From Treponema brennaborense DSM 12168 (GTDB lineage: Bacteria; Spirochaetota; Spirochaetia; Treponematales; Treponemataceae), in NCBI RefSeq assembly GCF_000212415.1, contig NC_015500.1, forward strand, positions 620,001 through 684,000: 64,000 bases of DNA. The letters run 5' to 3'. Every line of letters starts with the position of its first letter. Within the stretch, counting starts at the first letter, position 1. Positions 27,142 to 36,136 of this stretch are shown here, piece by piece. The notes beneath the pieces are model-generated. The model made no database searches. It saw nothing but the letters and a program-made list of their open reading frames with translations, and was not told where the DNA came from. The position numbers and the translations under genes are program-made.

Positions 27142-27498
27142 ATGGAAGAGTCTTTGACGTCCCCTGCCGCGCAGGTCATAATTGCCGTTATTCCGATAGT
27201 CGGAATCGTGATCGGCGGAACCGTTGTCTTTTTTTATCTGTTGTGGCGGCATCGGGAGATTTCATTGCAGATTCGGACGGGCACTTTTCATCCCAAAAAA
27301 TTCGATTATAAATTGTTTTCACTTTTTACGGGATTACTGCTGCTCGGCGTGGGCAGCGTGCTGACCGTGCTTTTTGCACTGCTCGAAGGCGTTTCCTATA
27401 CGCTGCTCGGCGGACTGATCCCGTTTATAATCGGCATAGGACTGATGGTGTTTTACAAAGTATGTCCTGAACCCGTGCGTAAAGATGGCGAATCCTGA
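27142..27498 (+). CDS. Small membrane protein ahead of the ECF sigma factor
   Basis: The 118-residue protein has three membrane segments (about 10-33, 60-80, 88-107) and a cytoplasmic basic loop LWRHREISLQIRTG. The plan, a helix, an R-E-I-.-.-Q-I-R-.-G loop, then two helices, resembles the DUF6249 group often found beside sigma factors. GGAGG precedes the ATG. Its end overlaps the sigma factor start by 14 bp, so the two are translated together. I infer a role in the sigma/anti-sigma signalling unit. Confidence 0.75.
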   Translation: MEESLTSPAAQVIIAVIPIVGIVIGGTVVFFYLLWRHREISLQIRTGTFHPKKFDYKLFSLFTGLLLLGVGSVLTVLFALLEGVSYTLLGGLIPFIIGIGLMVFYKVCPEPVRKDGES

Positions 27499-28060
27499 AC
27501 ACAGCCGTACCGTTGCGGCGGCTCGTGAAAAGAGGGATATTTTTCTTGCGCGCGCTGCTGCGGCCGGAAATTCGGCGGCTTTCGCCGAGCTGGTGGCTTT
27601 GTATCGTCGGCGTGTCGCCGCTTTGGGGATGAGTTTTTTTAAGAACCAGAGCGATACGGAAGATTTCGTGCAGGACGTGTTTATCAAGGCGTACACGAAA
27701 TTGGCGACGTTTCGCGGAGATTCGCTGTTTTCAACCTGGTTGACGCGGATTGCGTACAATACGGCGGTCAATTCCATCAAGCGGCGCAAGGAGTATCTGC
27801 CGATTGCCGATGAAAACGCGCTGTTCGATCTTGATTGGACGCCGGAGGAACGGCAGCTGCGCCGCATCACCGTTGAAGCAGTGCGTGAAGCGATGGCCGA
27901 ATTGCCGAAACGCTTCGCGATGTGTCTTGATATGTATTTTTTTTACGATATGGCGTATTCGGAAATCTGTGAGGTAATCGGATTGCCGATGAATACGGTG
28001 AAGTCGCATATTTTCAGAGCGAAGAAAATATTGCGTGAAAAATTGGCCGACATAGTGTAA
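27485..28060 (+). CDS. ECF-type RNA polymerase sigma factor
   Basis: The 191 residues contain region 2 (AFAELVALYRRRVAAL, then DTEDFVQDVFIKAYTKL and FSTWLTRIAYNTAVNSIKRR) and region 4 (AELPKRFAMCLDMYFF, YSEICEVIGLPMNTVKSHIFRAKK). This is a sigma-24/RpoE-like extracytoplasmic-function factor. The partner anti-sigma gene follows after 11 bp. The stimulus is unknown. Confidence 0.93.
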   Translation: MANPEHSRTVAAAREKRDIFLARAAAAGNSAAFAELVALYRRRVAALGMSFFKNQSDTEDFVQDVFIKAYTKLATFRGDSLFSTWLTRIAYNTAVNSIKRRKEYLPIADENALFDLDWTPEERQLRRITVEAVREAMAELPKRFAMCLDMYFFYDMAYSEICEVIGLPMNTVKSHIFRAKKILREKLADIV

Positions 28061-28071
28061 CGGAGGTTGGT

Positions 28072-28539
28072 ATGAATCGCACGTGTGAACAAATTATGGA
28101 TGATTTTCTTGCTCTTGATAAAAACGAACGTATGCCGCTGCACGTAACTGTGCATTTGCTGCGGTGCAAAAAATGCCGGACGGCCGTCCGGTTGTGTTCG
28201 TGTGCGGAAAAATCGGCGGCGCGCCCCTTAAAGACCGCGGAATCCGCTGCCGGAGCGGCGGTCGTCGCGTTGATGAAAAAGATAGATCCGTCGTATAAAG
28301 GTGAAGAACCCGTCGCGCCCATTTCCCTGAAGCGCTGGGTTGTTTCCGGCATCGCAATGATTGTCGCAATGTTGATGTTCCGGCTGACACCGGCGGCGAT
28401 GTCGAGCGAGACGCTTGTGGTTTCGTTTTACCTTTTGTTCGCGCTCGTCGTAACGGCGTACTGCGCCATTTTCGTGGGCAGCAACCTCGATTTTTTCGTA
28501 AAGAAGATCGAAACGTTCAAACCGCGCGCCGCCGCGTAG
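28072..28539 (+). CDS. Zinc-finger anti-sigma factor, membrane anchored
   Basis: The 155-residue protein starts with a soluble domain bearing HLLRCKKC, an H-x3-C-x2-C zinc motif of the ZAS anti-sigma type. Two membrane segments follow (about 90-107 and 116-135). Such proteins hold the sigma factor at the membrane until a signal arrives. CGGAGG precedes the ATG, and the gene directly follows the sigma gene. Confidence 0.85.
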   Translation: MNRTCEQIMDDFLALDKNERMPLHVTVHLLRCKKCRTAVRLCSCAEKSAARPLKTAESAAGAAVVALMKKIDPSYKGEEPVAPISLKRWVVSGIAMIVAMLMFRLTPAAMSSETLVVSFYLLFALVVTAYCAIFVGSNLDFFVKKIETFKPRAAA

Positions 28540-28597
28540 TCCGAGTCTCCGTGTAAACCGGGCCGTCTCGGCGCGCACGAGTCTCCGCGAAACGCGC

Positions 28598-30895
28598 TCA
28601 GTCCCTGATTATCAGCAGACTGCGCGCCTGATATTCGGGCATGAATTGCTTGAGCGCGCCGTTTTCAAATTGAACGGTAACGACGTATTCCGCGTCCGAA
28701 ACTTTCGCGTTCGTTATGATTCCGTAGCCGTAATCGTCGTGATACACTTTCTGACCTTTGCTCCAGGTATCTGCGAGCGGATGGCTTTCCGCAGCGTCCG
28801 CGGCTCCGTTCAGTGCGCCGCGCCGGAACGTTGCCGGCGATTCGCCGACTATTTGCAGCGCATCCCGCCGGATTTCCAGCAGAAACGGACTCGCTTCCAT
28901 AAAGTCGGTGCGGCCGTACAGCCTGCGCCGTCTGCACGAAGTGAGCAGCAGCATGTCGCGGGCACGCGTGATTCCCACGTAAAAAAGGCGGCGCTCTTCT
29001 TCCCGTTCTTCGGGCTGCTTGTCCGTACGGGGAAAAATGCCGCTTTCAAGTCCGGTGATGACGACGCGCGGAAATTCCAACCCTTTGGTGTTGTGCAGCG
29101 TGATGAGCGTTACCGCGTCGCCGTCTTCGTCTCCGGCGTTTTCTATGGTGCGGTCGAGTTCGATATGATCGAGAAATTCGGTCAGTCCCGCGCGGTTGAG
29201 CGGATAGAGCGCCGCGCTGTTGGCCAATTCCTGCAAGTTTGCGGCGCGCTGGGTGCCGGCTATTTCGTCCTGCGCCGTGTGATAGTCCAGCAATCCGCTG
29301 AGCGTGTTGAGCAGTTCGATGAATTCCGACAGTTTTTTTCCCGACTGCGGATTTTCCGCGGAACTCGCTGTGCCGTTGTCCGGCGCGGATACGCCGAGTG
29401 ACGCGGCGGCTTCCGCAGCAAGCCGTTCGGCGGGCAGCGGCAGCGAAACGTTTTCTTCCGCGTCGATAAGCGCGAGCAGTTCATCCATGATGCCGATAAA
29501 GTCCTGCAGTCCGGATTTTGCCTTTTTGGCCATGCCCGGAACCGATTCCCGGCACGCGTCGAGCAGACTGCCGCCGCCGGTAAGCGATTCGCGTGCGTTC
29601 CGTCGGGCGCATTCTACGATCATGTCCTGCGATTTGGAGCCGATACCGCGGCTCGGTTTGTTTACGATGCGTCTGAACGCGACTTCGTTGCGCCGATTCG
29701 CGGTGAGCGCCAAAAAGGCGAGCGCGTCCTTGATTTCTTCACGTTCGTAGAATTTGAGCGAACCGACGACGGTATACGGAATTTTCCGGTGCAGGAATTC
29801 GGTTTCAAAACCGAGCGACTGTGCGTTCGTCCGATATAAAATGGCCCAATCTGCGTACGGAACGCCGACAGCGTGCGCGTCCTGAATCAATTTTGCACAG
29901 AACGCCGTTTCATCATCCTGATCGTTGAGAAAAGCGAGAACCGGCTTTTCTCCGGTTCCCCGTTCGGCGCGCAGCGTCTTGCCGAGCCGGCCGGTGTTGT
30001 GTGAAATTACGTCGTTCGCCGTATCGAGAATCGGTTCGAGCGAACGGTAGTTTCGTTCGAGTTTGATGATCTGCGTACCGGGAAAGTGTTCCTGAAACGA
30101 CAGTATGTTTTTGACCTCGGCGCCGCGGAATCGGTAGATGGACTGATCGTCGTCCCCGACGACGCACACGTATGTTTCCGGACCGGACAGCTGCTGCAGC
30201 AGTTCAAACTGCGCGACGTTGGAATCCTGATATTCGTCTACCATGATGACGCGGAAGCGGCGGTGCATGTGCGCCTTGACGGTTTCGTGCGCTTTCAGAA
30301 GGAGCACCGGCAGCATGATCAGATCGCCGAAGTCGACGTTGCCCGTTTCCTTGAGTCGGTTCTGATACGCGCGGTATACGTCGGGAAAGTTTTCCGCTGC
30401 ATCTATTTCCGCAAGATCCGGCGAATCGGGCGTCAGACAATAATCTTTTGCAAGCGATATTTTATGCACGGCACGGGATGCTTCCTGCCGGCTCAGCGCG
30501 GGAAGCGCTTTGGTGAGCAGCGTTACCATGTCGTCTTCATCGTAAACGGTAAAGGACGGGTCGAGTCCCGCTTCCTGTGCGTGCAGACGCAAAAACCACG
30601 CGCCGAACGAATGGAACGTCCGTATGGCAGTGTTGGCGGCACGCGGTTCAAGGTGCCGCGCGCGGCTCGCCATTTCAGCCGCCGCTTTTTTGGTAAAGGT
30701 TACGGCGAGAATCGAATACGGATCGACGTCTTTTTCACCGATAAGATACGCTATTTTAGTGGTGATCACGCGGGTTTTGCCCGAACCGGCGCCCGCCAAA
30801 ATGAGCAGCGGCGAACCGGAATGTTCCACCGCCGCGCGCTGTTCCGGATTGAGAACGCTCAAATACTCTGCTGCCGTCGGGTGCGTGTTTTCCAT
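28598..30895 (-). CDS. uvrD: UvrD/PcrA/Rep-family DNA helicase
   Basis: A 765-residue superfamily 1A 3'-5' helicase for repair and replication restart. It begins with LNPEQRAAVEH (Q motif), then LILAGAGSGKTRVITTKIAYL (motif I), VDEYQDSN (II), VGDDDQSIYRFRGAE (III), and late TLHNTKGLEF and RRLFYVGITRARD. The C-terminus has a PcrA-like Tudor segment (GQKVYHDDYGYGII). AAGGA precedes the ATG at 30895; a longer frame runs into rimO and is non-family. It sits 14 bp after rimO. Confidence 0.94.
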   Translation of the reverse strand: MENTHPTAAEYLSVLNPEQRAAVEHSGSPLLILAGAGSGKTRVITTKIAYLIGEKDVDPYSILAVTFTKKAAAEMASRARHLEPRAANTAIRTFHSFGAWFLRLHAQEAGLDPSFTVYDEDDMVTLLTKALPALSRQEASRAVHKISLAKDYCLTPDSPDLAEIDAAENFPDVYRAYQNRLKETGNVDFGDLIMLPVLLLKAHETVKAHMHRRFRVIMVDEYQDSNVAQFELLQQLSGPETYVCVVGDDDQSIYRFRGAEVKNILSFQEHFPGTQIIKLERNYRSLEPILDTANDVISHNTGRLGKTLRAERGTGEKPVLAFLNDQDDETAFCAKLIQDAHAVGVPYADWAILYRTNAQSLGFETEFLHRKIPYTVVGSLKFYEREEIKDALAFLALTANRRNEVAFRRIVNKPSRGIGSKSQDMIVECARRNARESLTGGGSLLDACRESVPGMAKKAKSGLQDFIGIMDELLALIDAEENVSLPLPAERLAAEAAASLGVSAPDNGTASSAENPQSGKKLSEFIELLNTLSGLLDYHTAQDEIAGTQRAANLQELANSAALYPLNRAGLTEFLDHIELDRTIENAGDEDGDAVTLITLHNTKGLEFPRVVITGLESGIFPRTDKQPEEREEERRLFYVGITRARDMLLLTSCRRRRLYGRTDFMEASPFLLEIRRDALQIVGESPATFRRGALNGAADAAESHPLADTWSKGQKVYHDDYGYGIITNAKVSDAEYVVTVQFENGALKQFMPEYQARSLLIIRD

Positions 30896-30909
30896 AAGTT
30901 CCTTACCGG

Positions 30910-32436
30910 TTACGGTACGATCCGGCCGTCCAAATCGAAGCCGCTGACGCCGGTTACGAGCACTTTGACGGTGCGGCCGGGAACGACCGGCGCGTTCCGG
31001 CTGCCGGATCCTGAGTGCGGCGCTGAGCCGGCCTGTTTCGCGTCGGGGCAAGGCTCGCCTGTTTTCAGCGATTCTGCGGGCGATTCTGAGCCGGCCGTTT
31101 CCGGCTGATCGGCCGTTTCGTCCTGATCATACCGAACGACGACGGCGCCGTCTACTTCCGGTGCCTGAAACCAGGCGCGCCCGATAGCAAGACCCGTGCC
31201 TTCGCCGTCTCCGCCTTCGATGATTTCTTCTATAAGAACGTCGTACGTCCGATTGAGATGGCGTTTGAGCCGTTCGGCCGTGATGCGTTCCTGTGCGCAG
31301 CGAAGCGCTTCCGCACGTTTTTCCGCGATTTTGCGGGAAACCTGTTTTTTAAGCGAAGCGGCGGGAGTGCCGTCTTCTTTGCTGTACGGAAAGCAGCCCG
31401 ACCAGTCGGGACTGATATTTTCAAGAAAACGCTCGGTTTCCTGTGCGTCGTCTTCGGTTTCACCGGGGAATCCGGTCAAAAACGTGGTGCGCAGGGACAC
31501 GCCGCCGTCTTTGACCGCGTCGAGCGTTCCGCGGATATTTTTGACCATGTCTTCGTAGCGGACTCTGCTGCCCGTGCGGTTCATCGCCTTGATGATCGAA
31601 TCGGCGCCGCTTTGAAACGGGATGTCGAAATACGCCAACAGCCGCTCGTCCCGTGCGATTACCGGCAGAATGTCCGGCGGAAAATGGTCGGGATGGATGT
31701 ACAGCAGTCTGAGCCAGAAGCTGCCGTTCAGTGCCGAAATTTTTTCAAGCAGCCGGGCGAGCGGACTTTGCGTACCGGACGCACCGTCGAATCGGGCCCA
31801 TACCGCCGGATCGTGCGGATTTTCTCCGTCCATACCGTATGCGGCGGAATCCTGCCCGATGAGGTTTATTTCAAATATACCGTTTCGCGTCAGTTCGTCG
31901 ATTTCCCGCACGATGTCGTCCGCATCCCGGCTGCGCAAATTTCCGCGGATGAGCGGAATTGCGCAGAACGAACAGCGGTTGTCGCAGCCTTCCGTTATTT
32001 TGACGAAGGCCGAGCCGGGAAACGACAGCAGTTCGCTTCGGCTGCCGCAGCAGACGCCTTGCTGCGCCGGTTTCACCACGGGATGTCCGCCGCTCAAAAG
32101 CGGTTCAACGAGAGAATCTATCGCCGTCAGATCGCCGTTACCGAAGATACCGTCCGCTTCTGGCAGCGCTTCGGCAAATTGCTCCGCGTAACGCTCCGCA
32201 AGGCATCCCGCCAGCAGTATTTTTGCGTCGGGATACGCTTCCTTTGCTTCCAGAAGTGCGTTCAGCGATTCGGTTTTTGCGCTTTCGATAAAACCGCAGG
32301 AATTGATAATGATGATATCAGCTTCCGCGGCGATTTCCGTTTTGCACAAACCTTTATTCTGCAGTCGGGTGATGATGAGTTCGCCGTCCACCTGATTTTT
32401 GGCGCAGCCGTGCTGGTCAAGAAAAAACTTAATCAA
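30910..32436 (-). CDS. rimO: Ribosomal protein S12 methylthiotransferase
   Basis: Radical SAM enzyme that thiomethylates an aspartate of S12. It has the N-terminal UPF0004 domain with cysteines in DQHGCAKN, NSCGFIE and LAGCLAERY, and the radical SAM triad in EGCDNRCSFC. A C-terminal TRAM domain follows. At 508 residues it is longer than usual. About 46 Ser/Glu/Pro/Ala-rich residues (around 437-482) interrupt the TRAM domain before VKVLVTG. The start overlaps the rodZ-like gene by 8 bp. Confidence 0.95.
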   Translation of the reverse strand: MIKFFLDQHGCAKNQVDGELIITRLQNKGLCKTEIAAEADIIIINSCGFIESAKTESLNALLEAKEAYPDAKILLAGCLAERYAEQFAEALPEADGIFGNGDLTAIDSLVEPLLSGGHPVVKPAQQGVCCGSRSELLSFPGSAFVKITEGCDNRCSFCAIPLIRGNLRSRDADDIVREIDELTRNGIFEINLIGQDSAAYGMDGENPHDPAVWARFDGASGTQSPLARLLEKISALNGSFWLRLLYIHPDHFPPDILPVIARDERLLAYFDIPFQSGADSIIKAMNRTGSRVRYEDMVKNIRGTLDAVKDGGVSLRTTFLTGFPGETEDDAQETERFLENISPDWSGCFPYSKEDGTPAASLKKQVSRKIAEKRAEALRCAQERITAERLKRHLNRTYDVLIEEIIEGGDGEGTGLAIGRAWFQAPEVDGAVVVRYDQDETADQPETAGSESPAESLKTGEPCPDAKQAGSAPHSGSGSRNAPVVPGRTVKVLVTGVSGFDLDGRIVP

Positions 32437-33514
32437 TGGGAATCACCGCCAATTTGTACGTACCGTCAGTGTCCTTGATCCATTTTATGTCCTGCACGAT
32501 GACCTGACCGGCGCGGCCGACTTCAAGGTTGATCGTTTTTCCGTCCGCGATGATTTGGAATTTAACGGCGTTGTTGTTTGAAATCCACAGACGGACGCCG
32601 TTGCTTGCCTGAATCGTCAGAATATCACCGCTGGTAAAGTAATCTTCGATTTCTTCGCGATTGTCCGTTTGATAGCGGAATACGCACGAACCGCGGAAAC
32701 TGGAGTTTATGGTAAACGGATATGCGCGCGTATCTTCAAGAACGATCTGCCGCTTGGCGCCCGCCTCTGAGACTGACGGAATGCTGGCGATATCGGTTCC
32801 CGCCGTTCTCGTCCGCGGAGAGTTTTTGAGAATGACGCGGACTTCCGCGCCGCGCAATGCGTCCGTTCGCGATATGTCCGAAAGATAAACGATGATTTCC
32901 GAACCGTTCATTCCGTCCACGTCGATTTCACGTTCTTCGCTTAATTCAATCATCTGCATTCCCGCCGGCGTGGAAAGCTGCAATTCGGACTGCGTTCCCG
33001 CGACGGTGATTTCCATGTCGCCGTCGTCCGAGGGAACGACGAGTACGTCGCCTTTATACAGGCGCTTCTGGAGCGGCTGGGCCGACAGCACGTACCGCTC
33101 GGCGGACGACGTATTCGCAAGTACGGTGGACAACTGCGCGTTCCGATTGCGGCTTTTGACCGTGCAGACGTATACGGTCGTTATGATTGCGATCATCACG
33201 AACGCGGCTGCGCCGATGGTAAGCGGCTTGACGAACCGCGGAATCTGTTTTTTCAAGAGACCTTCGGGAACCGGTGATTCCTGAATCTTTTTTGCCCGAT
33301 ACAGCGATATGAGGTGCGCGGATTCAAGCCCTAAATATTCGGCATAGTTTTTCAAAAATCCGACGAGATACGCTTCGCCGGGGAATGCGTCGAGTTGTTC
33401 GTTTTCAAGCGCCTCAATGTACCGACGTGAAATGGATGTGTCGCGTTCCGCCGTTTCAAGATCGATTGATTTTTTTTCGCGCTCATCTTTTAGATGTTTG
33501 CCGAAACTGTCCAT
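32429..33514 (-). CDS. rodZ: RodZ-like helix-turn-helix membrane protein
   Basis: The 361 residues begin with the RodZ HTH domain (MDSFGKHLKDEREKKSI, LENEQLDAFPGEAYLVGFLKNYAEYLGL), then a basic segment, one membrane helix (about 92-115), and a periplasmic beta-rich region (DUF4115 at the end). RodZ links MreB to the elongasome. The periplasmic part is longer than usual. It sits 16 bp after lolA and overlaps rimO. Confidence 0.88.
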   Translation of the reverse strand: MDSFGKHLKDEREKKSIDLETAERDTSISRRYIEALENEQLDAFPGEAYLVGFLKNYAEYLGLESAHLISLYRAKKIQESPVPEGLLKKQIPRFVKPLTIGAAAFVMIAIITTVYVCTVKSRNRNAQLSTVLANTSSAERYVLSAQPLQKRLYKGDVLVVPSDDGDMEITVAGTQSELQLSTPAGMQMIELSEEREIDVDGMNGSEIIVYLSDISRTDALRGAEVRVILKNSPRTRTAGTDIASIPSVSEAGAKRQIVLEDTRAYPFTINSSFRGSCVFRYQTDNREEIEDYFTSGDILTIQASNGVRLWISNNNAVKFQIIADGKTINLEVGRAGQVIVQDIKWIKDTDGTYKLAVIPID

Positions 33515-33530
33515 TACGCGTTCCGTCCTT

Positions 33531-34205
33531 TTATTCGGAAAATAGGAAATTATTGTAATTATTTGCCGACGAAGGGGCGTCGTATACGAAGCGCTGCACG
33601 GAAATGTTCTGATTCAGCACGTAATCGCTGAACAGGAACACGAACGTTTCGTTCTGGGGTGTTACCGCTTCCACGCGGCGGATCAGCTTCGTTTCGGGAT
33701 TGACGGCAAGTTTTATCGTGCGGAATCCTTCCGACGAATTGCGGCGCGAAAGTATCAGTTTTATTACTTTTTCATCGGTCGTCTCGTCGAGCTGCACCGG
33801 CGCTTGGCCGATTTCGTACGCAACGGAATAGTATCTGCTCATGAGCGACAATCCCTGCGGCGTAGCGAGCGACATGCCGCTCTGTTCCGACGAGGCGGTA
33901 ACGGACTGTATCAGCGCGGCGGAAGGACCGGGCAGATAAATGGTAAGCGTTTCGCCGTTAAATACGATCACCTGATTTTCAGGGTTTGAAAAATCGATAC
34001 GCAGCAGATTCGGGCGTTTGAATGAAACCTTGCCGTACATATCCGATCTTGCGGCGGTAATCTGCATATTCGCTTCGTAATCTTTGATAGTGCCGTAATA
34101 TTCGGATACGGATTGAAAGAACGCGCTCGCAGTCAAAATGTTTTGCGCGGAAGCGGAACAGACGGTTATAATACAAAAAATACTGATAATCAAAAGTTTT
34201 TTCAT
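33531..34205 (-). CDS. lolA: LolA-type outer-membrane lipoprotein carrier
   Basis: A 224-residue periplasmic protein: signal peptide ending CSASA/QN, then a LolA fold with DYEANMQITA, the strand GKVSFKRPNLLRIDF, and LTIYLPG. It chaperones lipoproteins across the periplasm. The ATG at 34205 gives a clean signal peptide; a longer frame to 34256 does not. GGAG lies 11 nt upstream. It leads the lolA-rodZ-rimO-uvrD cluster. Confidence 0.85.
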   Translation of the reverse strand: MKKLLIISIFCIITVCSASAQNILTASAFFQSVSEYYGTIKDYEANMQITAARSDMYGKVSFKRPNLLRIDFSNPENQVIVFNGETLTIYLPGPSAALIQSVTASSEQSGMSLATPQGLSLMSRYYSVAYEIGQAPVQLDETTDEKVIKLILSRRNSSEGFRTIKLAVNPETKLIRRVEAVTPQNETFVFLFSDYVLNQNISVQRFVYDAPSSANNYNNFLFSE

Positions 34206-34327
34206 GAAACGTGAATACTCCGTATTTATATTAGAGAAGAAACCGGCTCTAGTCAAGACCGGATAAATGCAGCGGAATCGCCCGTCCGGCGGGTTCCGGC
34301 GGCAATCCGCATCGGGGACCCGCGGCC

Positions 34328-34389
34328 GCCGTTCGCGGCCGCCGTTTGCAGTCGCCGTTCGCGGCTGCCGTTTGCAGTCGCTGTTTGCG
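34328..34389. repeat. 26-bp tandem repeat after the adenine deaminase gene
   Basis: Two copies of GCCGTTCGCGGCYGCCGTTT plus GCAGTC (34328-34353, 34354-34379) and a partial third end 14 bp before the minus-strand stop at 34403. Confidence 0.88.
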
Positions 34390-34402
34390 CCGGAATTTTT
34401 CG

Positions 34403-36136
34403 TCAGGATTCCGCTTCTACCGGGATAAACTCGAATCGGGTTACGTCGAACGGGCCGTTGTCCGTGAGTTTTATTTCGGGAATGACCGGCAGCGCCATAA
34501 AAGAAAGCGTCATCAGCGGCTCCATTTCTTTTCGGACATGCAGTTCGTCGAACGCAAGCTGCCGCAGCGTGCGCATGGCGGCGGCCGTTTCCGCTCCGGT
34601 GCCGGTGCTCATGAGTCCCGCAATCGGCAGCGCCAGTTCTCCGACGATCGCTCCGTTTTTAACGAGTACGATGCCGCCTTCCAGCTCCCGTATGCGTTCG
34701 ACCGCAGCGGCCATGTCGCCGTCGTCCGCGCCGGCAACGATGATATTGTGCGAATCGTGCGCGTTCGTCGTGGCGATCGCGCCGCAGTCCAGCCCGTAGC
34801 CCGCCAGCAGGCCGATTCCGACGTTGCCGGTGTTCCGGTGCCGTTCGATTACGGCCAATTTTACGGCGTCGACGTTTTTGTCGTAGCGGAATCGGCCGCG
34901 GCTGTCGAGGCTGACAGTCCGCAGCGCTTTGCGCGTTACGATGCCGCCGGGCAGTGCTTCGATGACGGTTACCCGCGCAGATTTCAGTGGCAGGGCGAGC
35001 CGCTGCGCGGAAAAGTTGCGTACGCGGCAGGTGTTCCGCACGGTGTCGGTCGGATACAGCTGCGTGCGGTGCAGATAAACGCCGCGTTCGGCGCACAGTT
35101 TTCCGGCTATGAAAACGGCGCGTGCGGAAAACTGACGCAGGTCCGAGAACAGCACGATGTCGGCGCGGAGACCCGGCGCGAGACCTCCTCTGTCGTGCAG
35201 GCGGAAACATTCGGCGGCGTTCAGCGTCGCCATTTGTATGGCTGTAACCGCAGGAATCCCCTCCGCTACGCAGACGGCGAGGTCGTTGTCGAGGTGGCCG
35301 TCGGTGAGCATCGTTTCCGGGTCGTCCGTACACAGGACGCAGCGCCGCGCATTCTGCGGCGTTACGTTTTTGAGCAGCGTCTGCAAGTCGGTGCAGACGG
35401 CGCCCTGCCGGAGCAGGATGTACATGCCGCAGCGCAGCCGCTCGTCCATTTCCCGCAGCGTGGTGCATTCGTGGTCGTTTCCGATGCCGGCGGAGGCGTA
35501 CGCGTTGAGCGCCTTGCCGCTCAGGGCGGGACTGTGCCCGTCTATGATAAGGTGCCGTTTGTGCGCCTGAAGGATTTTATCCAGTACGTCGTCCCGCGTT
35601 TCGAGTATGCCCGGATAGTTCATGAATTCACCCAATCCGTACGCCGCGCCCGAGTCGAACGGTTCGTCCATCATCTGCGCCGTCAGCGTGCAGCCGTTGT
35701 GCTCGAACGGCGTTGCCGGAACACACGAAGGAAGCATGTACCGCACCGAAAGCGGCGTCCGTTCGGCGGCGCGCACCATGTAGTCGAATCCGGCGAGTCC
35801 GCAGACGTTGGTTATTTCGTGCGGATCGGCGATTACGGTGGTCGTTCCGTGCGGCACGACCATGCGCGCAAATTCTTCGGGGCGGACGTAGCTCGATTCT
35901 ATGTGGATATGTCCGTCTATAAGGCCGGGCGCGGCGTAGAGACCCGCCGCGTCGTATTCGGCGGCACCGCGGTACGAACCGATTCCGGCGATCGTGCCGT
36001 CGCTGACGGCGATATCGCCCTGAACGAGCGTTCCCGTGTAAACGTCGACTACGGTGCAGTTTTTGATTACCAGATCGGCTTCAAGCGTACCCGCGGCGAT
36101 CCGGATCCGTTTTTTAAGTTGTTCAAGGTCGTTCAT
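34403..36136 (-). CDS. ade: Adenine deaminase
   Basis: Converts adenine to hypoxanthine in purine salvage. The 577-residue amidohydrolase has the metal motif GLIDGHIHIESS, the HGTTTVIADPHEI loop, and GHSPAL/IGNDHECT in the barrel. The C-terminal domain has ATTNAHDSHNIIVAG and a typical EGGIVLV. AAGGAG precedes the ATG. The ATG overlaps the stop of the upstream kinase gene as ATGA, so purine salvage is cotranslated with the sensor. Confidence 0.95.
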   Translation of the reverse strand: MNDLEQLKKRIRIAAGTLEADLVIKNCTVVDVYTGTLVQGDIAVSDGTIAGIGSYRGAAEYDAAGLYAAPGLIDGHIHIESSYVRPEEFARMVVPHGTTTVIADPHEITNVCGLAGFDYMVRAAERTPLSVRYMLPSCVPATPFEHNGCTLTAQMMDEPFDSGAAYGLGEFMNYPGILETRDDVLDKILQAHKRHLIIDGHSPALSGKALNAYASAGIGNDHECTTLREMDERLRCGMYILLRQGAVCTDLQTLLKNVTPQNARRCVLCTDDPETMLTDGHLDNDLAVCVAEGIPAVTAIQMATLNAAECFRLHDRGGLAPGLRADIVLFSDLRQFSARAVFIAGKLCAERGVYLHRTQLYPTDTVRNTCRVRNFSAQRLALPLKSARVTVIEALPGGIVTRKALRTVSLDSRGRFRYDKNVDAVKLAVIERHRNTGNVGIGLLAGYGLDCGAIATTNAHDSHNIIVAGADDGDMAAAVERIRELEGGIVLVKNGAIVGELALPIAGLMSTGTGAETAAAMRTLRQLAFDELHVRKEMEPLMTLSFMALPVIPEIKLTDNGPFDVTRFEFIPVEAES

